Shown in pieces: positions 1 to 9,327 of a stretch of 64,000 nt of DNA. The stretch is from Nematopogon swammerdamellus (taxonomy: Eukaryota; Arthropoda; Insecta; Lepidoptera; Adelidae): NCBI GenBank assembly GCA_946902875.1, contig OX336355.1, forward strand, positions 8,391,347-8,455,346, given 5' to 3'. The position numbers and the translations under genes were made by a program. Every line of letters begins with the position of its first letter. The first letter of the stretch is position 1. The notes beneath the pieces are model-generated. The model made no database searches. It saw only the letters and a list, made by a program, of their open reading frames with translations, and was not told where the DNA came from.

Positions 1-47
1 TTGTATACGATGTGATAAAAAGCTTCTACGCTTTGACAAAAGAGTAA

Positions 48-1135
48 GTTGAAAGCTGTTTAACGCTTTGCTGTACAGTGGAAAGTTTGAAGCTTAACGC
101 TTCACTATGTCGATGGGCTGAAAGCCGTTTTAACGCTTTGCTGTAGAGTAAACAAGTTGGAAGCTTAACGCTTCACTATGTGAATGGGCTGAAAGCTGTT
201 TTAACGCTTTGCTGTAGAGTAAACAAGTTGGAAGCTTAACGCTTCACTATGTGGATGGGCTGAAAGCTGTTTTAACGCTTTGCTGGAGAGTAAACAAGTT
301 GGAAGCTTAACGCTTCACTATGTGGACGGGCTGAAAGCTGTTTTATCGCTTTGCTGTAGAGTAAACGAGTTTGAAGCTTAAGGCTTCACTATGTCGATGT
401 GCTGAAAGCTGTTTTATCGCTTTGCTGTAGAGTAAACGAGTTTGAAGCTTAACGCTTCACTATGTCGATGTGCTGAAAGCTGTTTTATCGCTTTGCTGTA
501 GAGTAAACGAGTTTGAAGCTTAAGGCTTCACTATGTCGATGTGCTGAAAGCTGTTTTATCGCTTTGCTGTAGAGTAAACGAGTTTGAAGCTTAACGCTTC
601 ACTATGTCGATGTGCTGAAAGCTGTTTTATCGCTTTGCTGTAGAGTAAACGAGTTTGAAGCTTAACGCTTCACTATGTCGATGTGCTGAAAGCTTTTTTA
701 TCGCTTTGCTGTAGAGTAAACGAGTTTGAAGCTTAACGCTTCACTATGTCGATGTGCTGAAAGCTGTTTTATCGCTTTGTTGTAGAGTAAACGAGTTTGA
801 AGCTTAACGCTTCACTATGTCGATGTGCTGAAAGCTGTTTTATCGCTTTGCTGTAGAGTAAACGAGTTTGAAGGTTAACGCTTCACTATGTCGATGTGCT
901 AAAAGGTGTTTTATCGCTTTGCTGTAGAGTAAACGAGTTTGAAGCTTAACGCTTCACTATGTCGATGTGCTAAAAGGTGTTTTATCGCTTTGCTGTAGAG
1001 TAAACGAGTTTGAAGGTTAACGCTTCACTATGTCGATGTGCTAAAAGGTGTTTTATCGCTTTGCTGTAGAGTAAACGAGTTTGAAGCTTAACGCTTCACT
1101 GTTTGAGCAAGCTGAAGGCTCTATCGACGCTTTGC
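48..1135. repeat. 71-bp satellite array, about 15 units
   Basis: Units recur every 71 bp; the anchor gctgaaagct or a close variant lies at 117, 188, 259, 330, 401, 472, 543, 614, 685, 756, 827, 898, 969, 1040 and 1111. Each unit holds two related halves, one with gctgaaagct...cgctttgctgt and one with gaagcttaacgcttcacta, so the 71-mer probably arose from a shorter monomer of about 35 bp. Variants alternate between neighbours (aaggcttc and aacgcttc near 371-515; gaaggtta and gaagctta near 871-1085), pointing to 142-bp higher-order units. The array runs off the left edge in degenerate form, so its full length is unknown. Confidence 0.95.
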
Positions 1136-1929
1136 TGTAACATAAGGATTGTGAACGCTTTCCTAAGCCTTTTAATAACTCACGCTTTACTATAATGTGA
1201 TGTATGGACGCTGTTACGCTTCGTATAGTTGAAAGCTATGTAGAGGTTAATGATGTGTGTGACTACTGATAGATATTGCACTTAAAAAAAAAAAAAATCT
1301 TATATGATGTGCGTTTCGTTTCATAACGTTTTACCTAATCAGAGTATAGTTTGCTGAAAGCCTTTACGCTTTGCTTGTTTCGATAAAGACAACGCGAGAG
1401 CGCGTTGACCCGCAGAATGGCCGTGTCAGAGAATATGAAGTAGCCGTTGACATTTGAATTTTTAATGTGGCAACACTGGCGAATGGCAGATGATGACTAG
1501 AGTAGTTTGTTCAGTCGTTCTGTCATTCAGTCACTCACTCATACAGTCAGTCAGTAGCGCGATCGATACCGCACAACTCACTTTTTGTCGGGACGTCGCC
1601 TGCGCCGGATGTGCGCACTGACAGCTATACAAGGCAAAGATGGCCGACGACGTCGCTACCCACGAAGAATCTAATCCGGTTGAATCTCCGACATATATAC
1701 TTTAGTACTTTGGAAAGGTGTCATTATAAATATCCAAAAAATAACGAAAAGTACGAAAATTATACTTTCAAGTTAAATTCTCTTGAGAAGCATGAGTACA
1801 AAACATACTAATTGTAACCCATTCACAATTCGTTTATCTCATTATTTTTACAGAGCTTAGTAACTTTTCCTACTGAATTGTCGGTCACCGGTCTGTTGCA
1901 GGCTCTAACTCACAATCAATATTTTTAAT
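1136..1929. other. Degenerate satellite edge, then unassigned DNA
   Basis: Decayed relatives of the 71-bp unit persist to about 1245, with another scrap near 1345-1375. An A-run lies at 1285-1297 and an imperfect (CAGT/CACT)n stretch at 1508-1555. No coding similarity is recognisable; the short open frame at 1611-1811 has no familiar motif. Confidence 0.5.
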
Positions 1930-2125
1930 GTTTTTTTTAGAAAGCGCCAATTGTGGCTCCTTACCACACATAAGGTGTCTAACGAAGCCTATGGACATTC
2001 GGTCGTACGCGGGGTCACGAATACCATGCCGGCCTGACGGGTGCCTATTCACGCCTCTCTTGAAGAATCCGACACTGTACTTGGGGGAAATATATGGGCA
2101 GGGAGAGCGTTCCAGAGTTTACCAG
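1930..2125 (-). mobile_element. LINE 3' end fragment, Jockey/CR1-like (family C)
   Basis: Read on the minus strand, this matches the plus-strand sequence at 50985-51200: the LWNxLP-type C-terminus of a non-LTR retrotransposon reverse transcriptase ORF, then its 3' tail ending in a poly(A) run (poly-T at 1930-1938 on the plus strand). It is a severely 5'-truncated, non-coding copy. Related fragments are at 18821-18927, 26565-26930 and 51878-51992. The clade is judged from the C-terminal motif only. Confidence 0.7.
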
Positions 2126-2160
2126 TACACAGTTGAATGATTCCCATTCTTTCTTGATTC

Positions 2161-2232
2161 TGGTGCCATTGACTGGTCGGAGCATGTGCTTTGACTACTC
2201 TGACTCAGCCACCCATACGGGTTTACGTTGAA
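2161..2232 (+). mobile_element. SINE 3' tail, type b, truncated
   Basis: The stretch ggtcggagcatgtgcttt...gactcagccacccatac matches the 3' tail of the tRNA-headed SINE at 25165-25572. Only the tail survives, and it is diverged. Confidence 0.6.
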
Positions 2233-2916
2233 AATAAAATACGGTAAAATGTTAAAGCCCACCTAAATATGACCCGAATGCGTCAATAAGCATGTCTTAG
2301 AGCCCTTTTCAATCCAGGCGTGTCCAACCGTGGCCCGTGGCAACGAAGCGTGCAGCCCGCCTTCTTCCAACGTGGGAACCGACTAGCGAACACCTGACTC
2401 TTAAGTCCTAATAGACATGCATACTCATTACATTTTGAATTCACCGCCCAACGTATAAGGGCTATATTAGGTTAAAGGAAAGAATTTCTCGAACGCATTG
2501 ACTTGACTTGAACTCGTCGACTTCAATATTTTATCTCATTAACTAGCTAGCTTACGAGCTAATAATATTTGAGTCACCTTCGTTTTATATCAAGCTCAGA
2601 CTGGACGGGGTGAAAATTATAATATTGTGCATGCCTTGTTGAGTTTCAGAGCAGCTTGCTTGTTAAGGGAGACTTAAAGAGTTAAGAGGCGCCCGAACGA
2701 ATTACGGTTGAAAATGCGGAAAAGCTTCTTGCTTTTATTTTACATAATTTTATGGTTACGCTGGAAACTCATCTGAAGTTCTGCTTGAAAAGTTAAATTT
2801 TACACGAAGAAAATGGTCAAGATTTCAAAACCGTTTTATATGATCCATCAGGTTATTTACATCTTTATTCATAGCCAAATAAATTATTAAACAAATCAAC
2901 GGTATATTAAAGATAG
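2233..2916. other. AT-rich DNA left of the LTR element
   Basis: Nothing assignable. The stretch from 2313 (caggcgtgtccaaccgtggc) resembles termini of hAT-type elements but no partner terminus was found. Confidence 0.4.
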
Positions 2917-2920
2917 GTAC

Positions 2921-3268
2921 TGTTAGCAACATATGAATACCTGTTATTAATTATTTTACTAATTTAGAAGTATAATTTACTTTGGTTATCTAAGTTTTAA
3001 CATTGTCTAAATCTAAAAGGAATGAAACGAGGGGCAGCGCCAAGATGGCGGATTATGTGGTTTTGACGAAAATCGTGGAGTTTGCCGAGTGTTAATGATT
3101 GTGATTAATCGTTGGTTGTATACCTGGATTTAAGGAATTATAAAGAGTGAGTACTCGATATAGTGTTTTATTCACAATTTACCTATACCTATTGCTAGAA
3201 GTACCACCAAAGGGAATCGCAATTCCCATTTCATCCTGAAATGCCATGAAATACGGCAGGTTCTCGCA
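2921..3268 (+). repeat. 5' LTR of Ty3/gypsy element
   Basis: 348 bp, TG...CA termini, preceded by the GTAC duplication. It contains a TATA-like tataaag at 3139-3145 and a YY1/Pho-like core (caagatggcgg) at 3041-3051. The region just downstream (3269-3290) should carry the primer-binding site; it contains two TGG triplets, but I could not match it to a particular tRNA. Confidence 0.96.
3139..3145 (+). promoter_or_regulatory. Candidate TATA box in the 5' LTR
   Basis: tataaag lies about two thirds into the LTR, a sensible position for a U3/R boundary promoter. There is no transcript evidence; the matching site in the 3' LTR is near 9546. Confidence 0.4.
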
Positions 3269-3621
3269 GTTCAGAAGTGGGGTGGACTCAAATTTCAACT
3301 GGCATTATTGTTTTCCTTTAGTTTCCAAATGTTTACATACATTTCGTGTTCCCACTAATTTGAAGGAATAATTATAATTATTTTTTTTTATATATATTTA
3401 TTTTGTTTTGTTGACGTCATTAGTTACCAGATTAAAATTAGAATTGTAGAAACTTCATTGAATATATTACTAAAAAAAAAAAAAATATATATATATATAA
3501 TTAATAAACATTCTTTATTGTTCACACTTAATACCTACACAGAGTTAAACAGGACGGTTTTTTTTTTTTAGGCTTTCGGAGAGAACAGTCCACTGTCGGA
3601 TTTATATCTGTTCGCTTTTCA
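3269..3621 (+). other. Leader of the LTR element
   Basis: Untranslated leader between the LTR and the long open frame. It contains an A-run followed by (TA)n at about 3472-3499 and a T-run at 3559-3569. The frame that becomes gag is open from 3532 but has no ATG here. Confidence 0.6.
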
Positions 3622-5916
3622 GTGACCGGCGAAACTGATGGTACTGGACTGTATAGTCCGTCACAGCCTACCGGGAGTGGAGCCGCCGCCGGGAGCGTCT
3701 GCGGAGGGCCCCAGGAGTCGTGCCGCCTCACGTACAGCCGGGAGCGTACCCGAGGACGCCGAGGGTCGTGTCGCCGCACGCACACCCGGGAGCTCAGCGG
3801 AGGACGCCGGGAGTCGGGCCGTCTCCGCACGCACAGTCGGAAGCACAGCGGAGGGCGCCGCCGGGAGTCGGGCCGCCGCACGTGCAGCCGGGAGTGCAGC
3901 AGATCGTACCGGGAGTCGAACCGCCGCCAACTGCGCAGCCGAGAGCGCAGCGGAGAACACCGGGAGACGACCTGCTGCACGCGCAGCCGGGAGAGCAGCG
4001 GAGGGCGACGGGAGTCGGGCCGCCGCGCACGCAGCCGAGAGCAGCGGCGAAGGGCGCTACCGCGCCGCCGGGAGTCGGGCCGCCGCACACGCAGCCGGTC
4101 GGCGAGGCGCAGTCTACGCAGTGCAGCCCGAGAGGAGTCGCCTCGCCGGACGGAACGGTTCTCGCGCAGCGTTCAGCGGGCACAACGTAGTAGTAGGGAG
4201 ACTCGTCGCTCGGACAGCCATGTAAGCAGACGGTCGCGCAAGCAGGTGGTACGCCCGTCACGTAGTATTACTCGCTGCCAGGAGGGCCAACGACGGCCCA
4301 TTAATACATTTCGTGGTCATACAGAGAATACTGGCGAGTCGAATACATCGCTTTCTAACGCTAAGGAAAGTTTGGCTCACTTATTAGAAGCTATTAAATC
4401 GATTGGTCGTACAGATAATAATCCAGAAAAGTTAGGAAGTATGCACAATACTGTTCCCGAGTTCGACCCCTCGAGAAAAGAACAGACTATGACTATGTGG
4501 CTTCATAAGGTAAATCAGTGCGCTTTAATATATGGATGGACAGAGAAGCAGTTGATACATTTCGCTCTACCTAAGTTGCGAGGCGTAGCACAGCGATGGT
4601 ACGAAGGTCTATCATCCGTTCTTTACTCGTGGGAAGAATGGCAGACAAAACTGTTAGCAGCTTTTCCTTCGGAAGAGAATTACGGGCAAATGCTAAGCGA
4701 TATGCTTGCCAAACGTGCTCGCTTCGGAGACGCTTTAGAGGACTACTTTTACGATAAAATAGCCTTCGTGAACCGATGTGGCATCACAGGTAGACGTGCT
4801 GTGGAGTGTATACTTCACGGCATTGACGACCGTTCTGTCAGGTTAGGGGCTGAAGCCGTGCAATACGAAGATCCAGACAGGCTTTTGGCATATTTGAGAA
4901 ATGTCAGAAATATAAAGCCACAAGTAGATCGCCGGTTTCCCAGAGGTCATATTTCAATTAGGCCACATGACACTCCTAACAAACAACAGGACAAAATAAT
5001 ACCACGCTGTTACAATTGTAAGAAGGAGGGCCACATTACAACTAAGTGCACAATGCCTATAAAAAGATGCGGTAAATGTTCTAAAATAGGGCACGAAACG
5101 GAAAATTGCTATTCAAAATTACCAGCTACTACCGAGAAAACTGTTTTAACTGTCTGGAATAAAAATTCCCACGGAGAGAAATACCATAAAAATGTATACG
5201 TCAATGGCATTCCTTTTGAGGGATTTATAGATTTCGGCAGCGAATGTTGTATGGTTAGGTTATCCGATTTTAATAAAATTAGCAAACAATTTGATACAAA
5301 AGCACTACCAGCTCTCCGAGGTTTTGGCAATTCTGTCGTTCAAGTATTAGGTAAGCAAGAACTCCGTATCACAGTTGACGAGGTTGAGGCTGACGTAGAA
5401 TTGTACATTGTACCTGACGAGACTATGCATGTACCAATTATGATTGGTCAAACTTTTACAGAGCAACCCCACGTTGTAGTCTATAAGACGAACGATCAGT
5501 TATATATGTACAACTCAGTTGACGATTATAATACCTCGGATAAAATTAAGTTCTTCTGTAAAAGCGATGTCTCTCTTTCCGGATTATCAATCATTGAAGT
5601 TTACACGGATCCAACTTTTGAAGGTGAGGTGTATATTGAAGGAGGTATTCGTCTTAAGTCTGATGTACGCTTCTCAGTGCCCTCAGGATTGTTTTCCGTT
5701 CGAAAAGGAATGAGTAACATAGTAGTTAACGTTCCTGATGATAAAACAATTGTTCTAGATGAAGGTTGCGTAGTGGCTCGTGGGCGTGTGGCGAGAGAGG
5801 AAAGTTCGACAGCACCTTTAGATGTAATGCGCGTTGTAGCGACTAACCAGTTATTACCCATAGATTCTGCTAATGTACGGGTTGGCAAAGGGATTTCTTC
5901 CTACGAAAAGGAATAA
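3622..5916 (+). CDS. gag-pro: Gag-protease frame of the Ty3/gypsy element
   Basis: A 764-codon open frame from a GTG. The first in-frame ATG is at 4441 (residue 274), immediately before the capsid-like region, so 4441 is the conservative start; the upstream 273 residues would need a non-AUG start or splicing. That upstream part is an Arg/Ser/Gly-rich imperfect repeat. Two CCHC zinc knuckles follow the capsid (C463-x2-C-x4-H-x4-C and C483-x2-C-x4-H-x4-C), as in nucleocapsid. The retropepsin-like region carries DFGS at residues 537-540 where the family usually has D-T/S-G, with the second-half motif IGQTF at about 608-612. The product would package element RNA and process the polyprotein. The frame ends with TAA at 5914-5916, and the reverse transcriptase frame continues in the same phase directly after it. 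GC content of 3660-4200 is far above the surroundings. Confidence 0.88.
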   Translation: MTGETDGTGLYSPSQPTGSGAAAGSVCGGPQESCRLTYSRERTRGRRGSCRRTHTRELSGGRRESGRLRTHSRKHSGGRRRESGRRTCSRECSRSYRESNRRQLRSRERSGEHRETTCCTRSRESSGGRRESGRRARSREQRRRALPRRRESGRRTRSRSARRSLRSAAREESPRRTERFSRSVQRAQRSSRETRRSDSHVSRRSRKQVVRPSRSITRCQEGQRRPINTFRGHTENTGESNTSLSNAKESLAHLLEAIKSIGRTDNNPEKLGSMHNTVPEFDPSRKEQTMTMWLHKVNQCALIYGWTEKQLIHFALPKLRGVAQRWYEGLSSVLYSWEEWQTKLLAAFPSEENYGQMLSDMLAKRARFGDALEDYFYDKIAFVNRCGITGRRAVECILHGIDDRSVRLGAEAVQYEDPDRLLAYLRNVRNIKPQVDRRFPRGHISIRPHDTPNKQQDKIIPRCYNCKKEGHITTKCTMPIKRCGKCSKIGHETENCYSKLPATTEKTVLTVWNKNSHGEKYHKNVYVNGIPFEGFIDFGSECCMVRLSDFNKISKQFDTKALPALRGFGNSVVQVLGKQELRITVDEVEADVELYIVPDETMHVPIMIGQTFTEQPHVVVYKTNDQLYMYNSVDDYNTSDKIKFFCKSDVSLSGLSIIEVYTDPTFEGEVYIEGGIRLKSDVRFSVPSGLFSVRKGMSNIVVNVPDDKTIVLDEGCVVARGRVAREESSTAPLDVMRVVATNQLLPIDSANVRVGKGISSYEKE
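3660..4200 (+). repeat. GC-rich imperfect repeat encoding Arg/Ser-rich segment
   Basis: Diverged units built on ggagtcgggccgccgcac and cgcagccgggag recur roughly every 45-50 bp. In the gag frame they give GGRRESGRR-type repeats. Because the repeat is so GC-rich, several other frames on both strands are also open; I read those as shadows. One of them, 3638-4225, does begin with ATG but has no recognisable domain. Confidence 0.75.
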
Positions 5917-7962
5917 TTGATGTTAATGCTAAATAAATACAGACGCTGCTTTGCTTCAAATTTGTCCGAATTAGGTGCTACATCGGTAGGCGAAATGACT
6001 ATAACTTTGAACAACGACGAGCCTGTAGTCTACAGGCCATATAGGTTGGCAGTCCAGGAGAAAGAGGTTGTAAGAGATATGATAGCCGAATTACTAGAGA
6101 ATAATATAATACGTTCCTCCACTTCGCCCTACGCCAGCCCAGTCGTGCTGGTGAGAAAGAAGACTGGAGACTATCGACTCTGTATTGACTACCGAGCTCT
6201 CAATAAGAGCACCATCAAAGAAAAGTATCCGATGCCACTCATAGACGATCAGCTGGACGTTTTAGCTGGTCATCAGTTTTATACCACTCTGGACTTGGCA
6301 TCTGGCTACTATCAGGTGCCTCTCCGCGAAAACGACAAATATAAAACCGCATTCGTGACTCCGGACGGGCATTATGAGTTTAATCGAATGCCCTTCGGTC
6401 TTGCAAATGCCCCGGCGACATTCCAAAGAATCATGAATCAGGTATTAGGCTCTTCACGCCACAAGGAAGCACTCGCTTACTTAGATGACGTTATTATTCC
6501 TGCCAGGGACTTCGATGAGGGTATGGCTCGACTGGAGAAAGTTCTGAAGCTGTTTTTGGATGCGGGTCTAACACTAAAACTTTCAAAATGTTGGTTTTTC
6601 GGCCATAATGTCGATTACTTGGGATTCGAGGTTTCAAAGGATGGAATTCAACCGGGGTCTAAGAAGGTGGAAGCTGTGGAGAAGTTTCCAACACCGGAGA
6701 ATCAACATAATGTACGCCAGTTTTTAGGGTTAGCGAGTTTCTTTCGGCGTTTTGTGCCTGGATTTTCTTTGATTGCAAAACCTTTAACTTATCTTTTAAA
6801 GAAAGATATAACTTGGGTCTGGGGAGATGAACAGGAAGTAGCATTTAGAACCTTGCAGCAAAAGCTAGTCCAGAAACCTACATTGGCTCTTTATGATCCT
6901 AATGCAGAAACAGAGCTGCATACGGACGCGTGCAAGATTGGTCTTGCGGGAATTCTCCTACAAAGTGGTGATGGTGGAATACTTAGACCGGTGGCTTATT
7001 TCAGTCGTCAAACGGCCCCTGAAGAACAAAATTATTCTTCCTATGATTTAGAAACGCTAGCTGTGGTGGCCGCCCTTCAGAAATTCAGAGTATATCTTGT
7101 TGGTTTGTCTTTTAAAATTGTGACGGACTGTAATTCATTGCGTGCAACCTTTTCAAAGAGAGACATGATACCGCGGGTAGCTCGATGGTGGGAACAAATG
7201 CAGGAGTATAATTTTGACATTCAGTATAGGGCCGGTACAGCAATGGCCCATGTTGACGCCCTTAGCCGTAATCCCATTCCTGGTTCGTTGCAAGAGATTC
7301 ATGATATTATGGCCATTTCGGAGACTAGCTGGTTAGTTACAGTGCAAAGTGCAGACTCTGAGGTGCAGAGAATTGTCAACATTCTCAAAGACTCGAATCT
7401 CAATGATGTAGCTGACATTAAAACCAATTTCAAGTTAAAGGGGGATAAGTTATTTCGGGTTACCCCACAGGGAGACAGATGGGTGGTACCAAAAGGCGTC
7501 CGTTGGCAGATCGTCAAACAGAACCACGACGACATAGGCCACTTTTCTGTCGACAAGACCCTAGAAAAGATTAAGTCGTCTTACTGGTTTAGTAAAATGA
7601 GGGCTTTTGTAAAAAAATATGTCAATTCGTGTCTAGAGTGCGCTTATGCGAAATCATCAGGGGGGAAAAGACCTGGATTCTTGCATCCAATTGAGAAAGT
7701 TGATAACCCATTTGACACCGTCCACGCGGATCACGTTGGACCCTTTGTGCGAAGCAGTAGAGGGAATGTACATATATTGGTCATTATAGACGCCTACACA
7801 CGTTATATTTACCTTAAACCAGTGCGAAACACTAAGTCACATACAGGTGACTTAGTAAAACTAAGACTTTATAAAGGTGTTCCGGGAGTATTTTGGTATT
7901 TTCGGGGTACCGAGAAGACTAATTACGGATCGAGGAACTTCGTTCACGAGCATATCGTTTAA
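5917..7962 (+). CDS. pol: Reverse transcriptase, RNase H and N-terminal integrase frame
   Basis: A 681-codon frame in the same phase as gag-pro, separated from it only by the TAA at 5914-5916; the first ATG is 5920. Reverse transcriptase motifs are complete, including DYRALNK, LDLASGYYQ and the catalytic YLDD at residues 188-191. RNase H follows, with HTDA (Asp337), an Asp in IVTDCNS and a final HVDALSR. Integrase begins with its HHCC zinc finger (His537, His542, Cys572, Cys575) and the first catalytic Asp (605, in ADHVGP). The frame then leaves the integrase reading and runs on out of phase to a stop at 7960-7962. The remaining catalytic residues are in the next frame, from about 7877. It would copy RNA to cDNA in particles and insert it, but this copy is broken. 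Confidence 0.93.
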   Translation: MMLMLNKYRRCFASNLSELGATSVGEMTITLNNDEPVVYRPYRLAVQEKEVVRDMIAELLENNIIRSSTSPYASPVVLVRKKTGDYRLCIDYRALNKSTIKEKYPMPLIDDQLDVLAGHQFYTTLDLASGYYQVPLRENDKYKTAFVTPDGHYEFNRMPFGLANAPATFQRIMNQVLGSSRHKEALAYLDDVIIPARDFDEGMARLEKVLKLFLDAGLTLKLSKCWFFGHNVDYLGFEVSKDGIQPGSKKVEAVEKFPTPENQHNVRQFLGLASFFRRFVPGFSLIAKPLTYLLKKDITWVWGDEQEVAFRTLQQKLVQKPTLALYDPNAETELHTDACKIGLAGILLQSGDGGILRPVAYFSRQTAPEEQNYSSYDLETLAVVAALQKFRVYLVGLSFKIVTDCNSLRATFSKRDMIPRVARWWEQMQEYNFDIQYRAGTAMAHVDALSRNPIPGSLQEIHDIMAISETSWLVTVQSADSEVQRIVNILKDSNLNDVADIKTNFKLKGDKLFRVTPQGDRWVVPKGVRWQIVKQNHDDIGHFSVDKTLEKIKSSYWFSKMRAFVKKYVNSCLECAYAKSSGGKRPGFLHPIEKVDNPFDTVHADHVGPFVRSSRGNVHILVIIDAYTRYIYLKPVRNTKSHTGDLVKLRLYKGVPGVFWYFRGTEKTNYGSRNFVHEHIV

Positions 7963-8647
7963 AAGATTCACAGGAGAAAAAGGCATTAAGCATATACTCA
8001 ATGCGGTTGCTACACCCAGAGCCAACGGGCAGGTGGAGCGCTACAATAAAACAATCGTAGACGCCCTTACAGCAAAGTGCATTGGTACACCAGATAGTAA
8101 ATGGGACGACCACCTGCCCGATGTGCAGTGGGGTATCAACAATACCCTTAACAAAGGCATTAATCGTACCCCGTCAGAAGCATTATTTGGTGTTAGACCG
8201 GCAGGTACTAATGAGAGCAGGATACTTACTGAGATAGCCGATGATGTGGTTAATAACGAAAGGGGCCTTGATCTAAGTAGATCTGAAATTAGACAAGAAA
8301 TTAATGCCCATATTGAATCTAGCCAGCAGAGCCAAAAATCAGCATTTGACAAGAAACGTTGCCAGCCAGTAAATTTCCAAGTAGGAGACTTGGTGCGAGT
8401 TGAGCGCCACGTACCTTCTATAGGCCAAAGCAAGAAACTTGTGCCCAAATACCAGGGCCCTTACCGAATTACGGCGGTATTAGACCACGATCGTTTCCAC
8501 GTGGAGGGAACACCTTTGACCCAGAAAAACGGTAGACGGTTCTCTTCGATTGTAGCCATAGATAAGATTAAACCTTGGCTTAATTTTAGTCGACCTCACG
8601 GGCAAGATTTAGTTGCGTCTGGTGAGTCTAGCGGAGAAAATGATTAA
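7877..8647 (+). pseudogene. Integrase C-terminal half, frameshifted from pol
   Basis: A 256-codon frame in +1 phase relative to the 5917-7962 frame, so the integrase domain is split by a small indel between about 7862 (a stop in this frame) and 7880. It carries the second catalytic Asp in ITDRGTSF (Asp18) and the Glu in NGQVERYNK (Glu54), 35 residues apart, which fits the D,D35E signature. A GPY/F-type module (KYQGPYRI) follows near the C-terminus. The nominal start is a GTG and is not a believable initiation site. Sequence quality downstream is good, so the break looks like one local lesion. Confidence 0.9.
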
Positions 8648-8813
8648 TTTGGTTCATTAACCGACTAATTGTGTTTTATGATATCCCCCGTGTTATTACT
8701 GTTTCGTAACTCTTAAGTTCTGATTATATTACTTATTAAATGTGGAATGTTATTTTTGTAAAATGTAATATTGGTTTATATAAATACTATCTATGAACGG
8801 ATATTTTGTGATT
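8648..8813 (+). other. 3' untranslated part of the LTR element
   Basis: AT-rich spacer between the integrase stop and the 37-bp array; no frame of note. Confidence 0.6.
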
Positions 8814-9220
8814 TGGTATTCAGGACGAAGGGGCCTGTTGCCATATGTGTTGGTATTCAGGACGAAGGGGCCTGTTGCCATATGTTTTGGTATTCAGGAC
8901 GAAGGGGCCTGTTGCCACATGCTTTGGTATTCAGGACGAAGGGGCCTGTTGCCATATAATTTGGTATTCAGGACGAAGGGGCCTGTTGCCATGTTCTTTG
9001 GTATTCAGGACGAAGGGGCCTGTTGCCACATGCTTTGGTATTCAGGACGAAGGGGCCTGTTGCCATATAATTTGGTATTCAGGACGAAGGGGCCTGTTGC
9101 CATGTTCTTTGGTATTCAGGACGAAGGGGCCTGTTGCCGTGTTCTTTGGTATTCAGGACGAAGGGGCCTGTTGCCATATAATTTTGTATTCAGGACGAAG
9201 GGGCCTGTTGCCGCTATAAT
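8814..9220 (+). repeat. 37-bp tandem array, 11 units, inside the LTR element
   Basis: The core caggacgaaggggcctgtt recurs exactly every 37 bp at 8821, 8858, 8895, 8932, 8969, 9006, 9043, 9080, 9117, 9154 and 9191. Units differ mainly in the five or six bases after ttgcc (atatg, acatg, atgtt and so on). All three plus-strand frames stay open because 37 is not a multiple of three and the unit lacks stops; the resulting frames are artefacts. It lies between the integrase stop and the 3' LTR, so every genomic RNA would carry it. An array of protein-binding sites is possible, in analogy to the Su(Hw) insulator of Drosophila gypsy, but that is inference. Confidence 0.97.
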
Positions 9221-9327
9221 TATTGTATGTGAATAATTTAAAAAAAAAAAAAAAAACTTATATGTATAAAATGGTTGTACCATTTACGTACGTACGAGGT
9301 CGTACATATTTAGCTTGGATGGCCGAC
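9221..9327 (+). other. A-run and spacer before the 3' LTR
   Basis: A run of about 17 A at 9240-9256, then mixed sequence to the LTR. The 20 bases directly before the LTR are not purine-rich, which is odd for a polypurine tract. Confidence 0.5.

Noticed and set aside
2313..2360. hAT-like terminus (caggcgtgtccaaccgtggc)
   Set aside because: Suggestive of hAT ends, but no partner terminus or duplication was found within reach.
3528..4261. Several other open frames on both strands of the GC-rich gag leader
   Set aside because: GC-rich repeat with few stops in any frame; no domains recognised.
8814..9220. CRISPR-like array
   Set aside because: The units are head-to-tail with no unique spacers, and the context is a eukaryotic LTR retrotransposon.
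8771..9236. Three overlapping open frames in the 37-bp array
   Set aside because: They exist only because the unit lacks stops and 37 is not divisible by three; each frame is a permutation of the same repeat.
8648..9327. Env-like gene that would make the LTR element an errantivirus
   Set aside because: The interval holds only spacer and the 37-bp array; no signal peptide or transmembrane frame.
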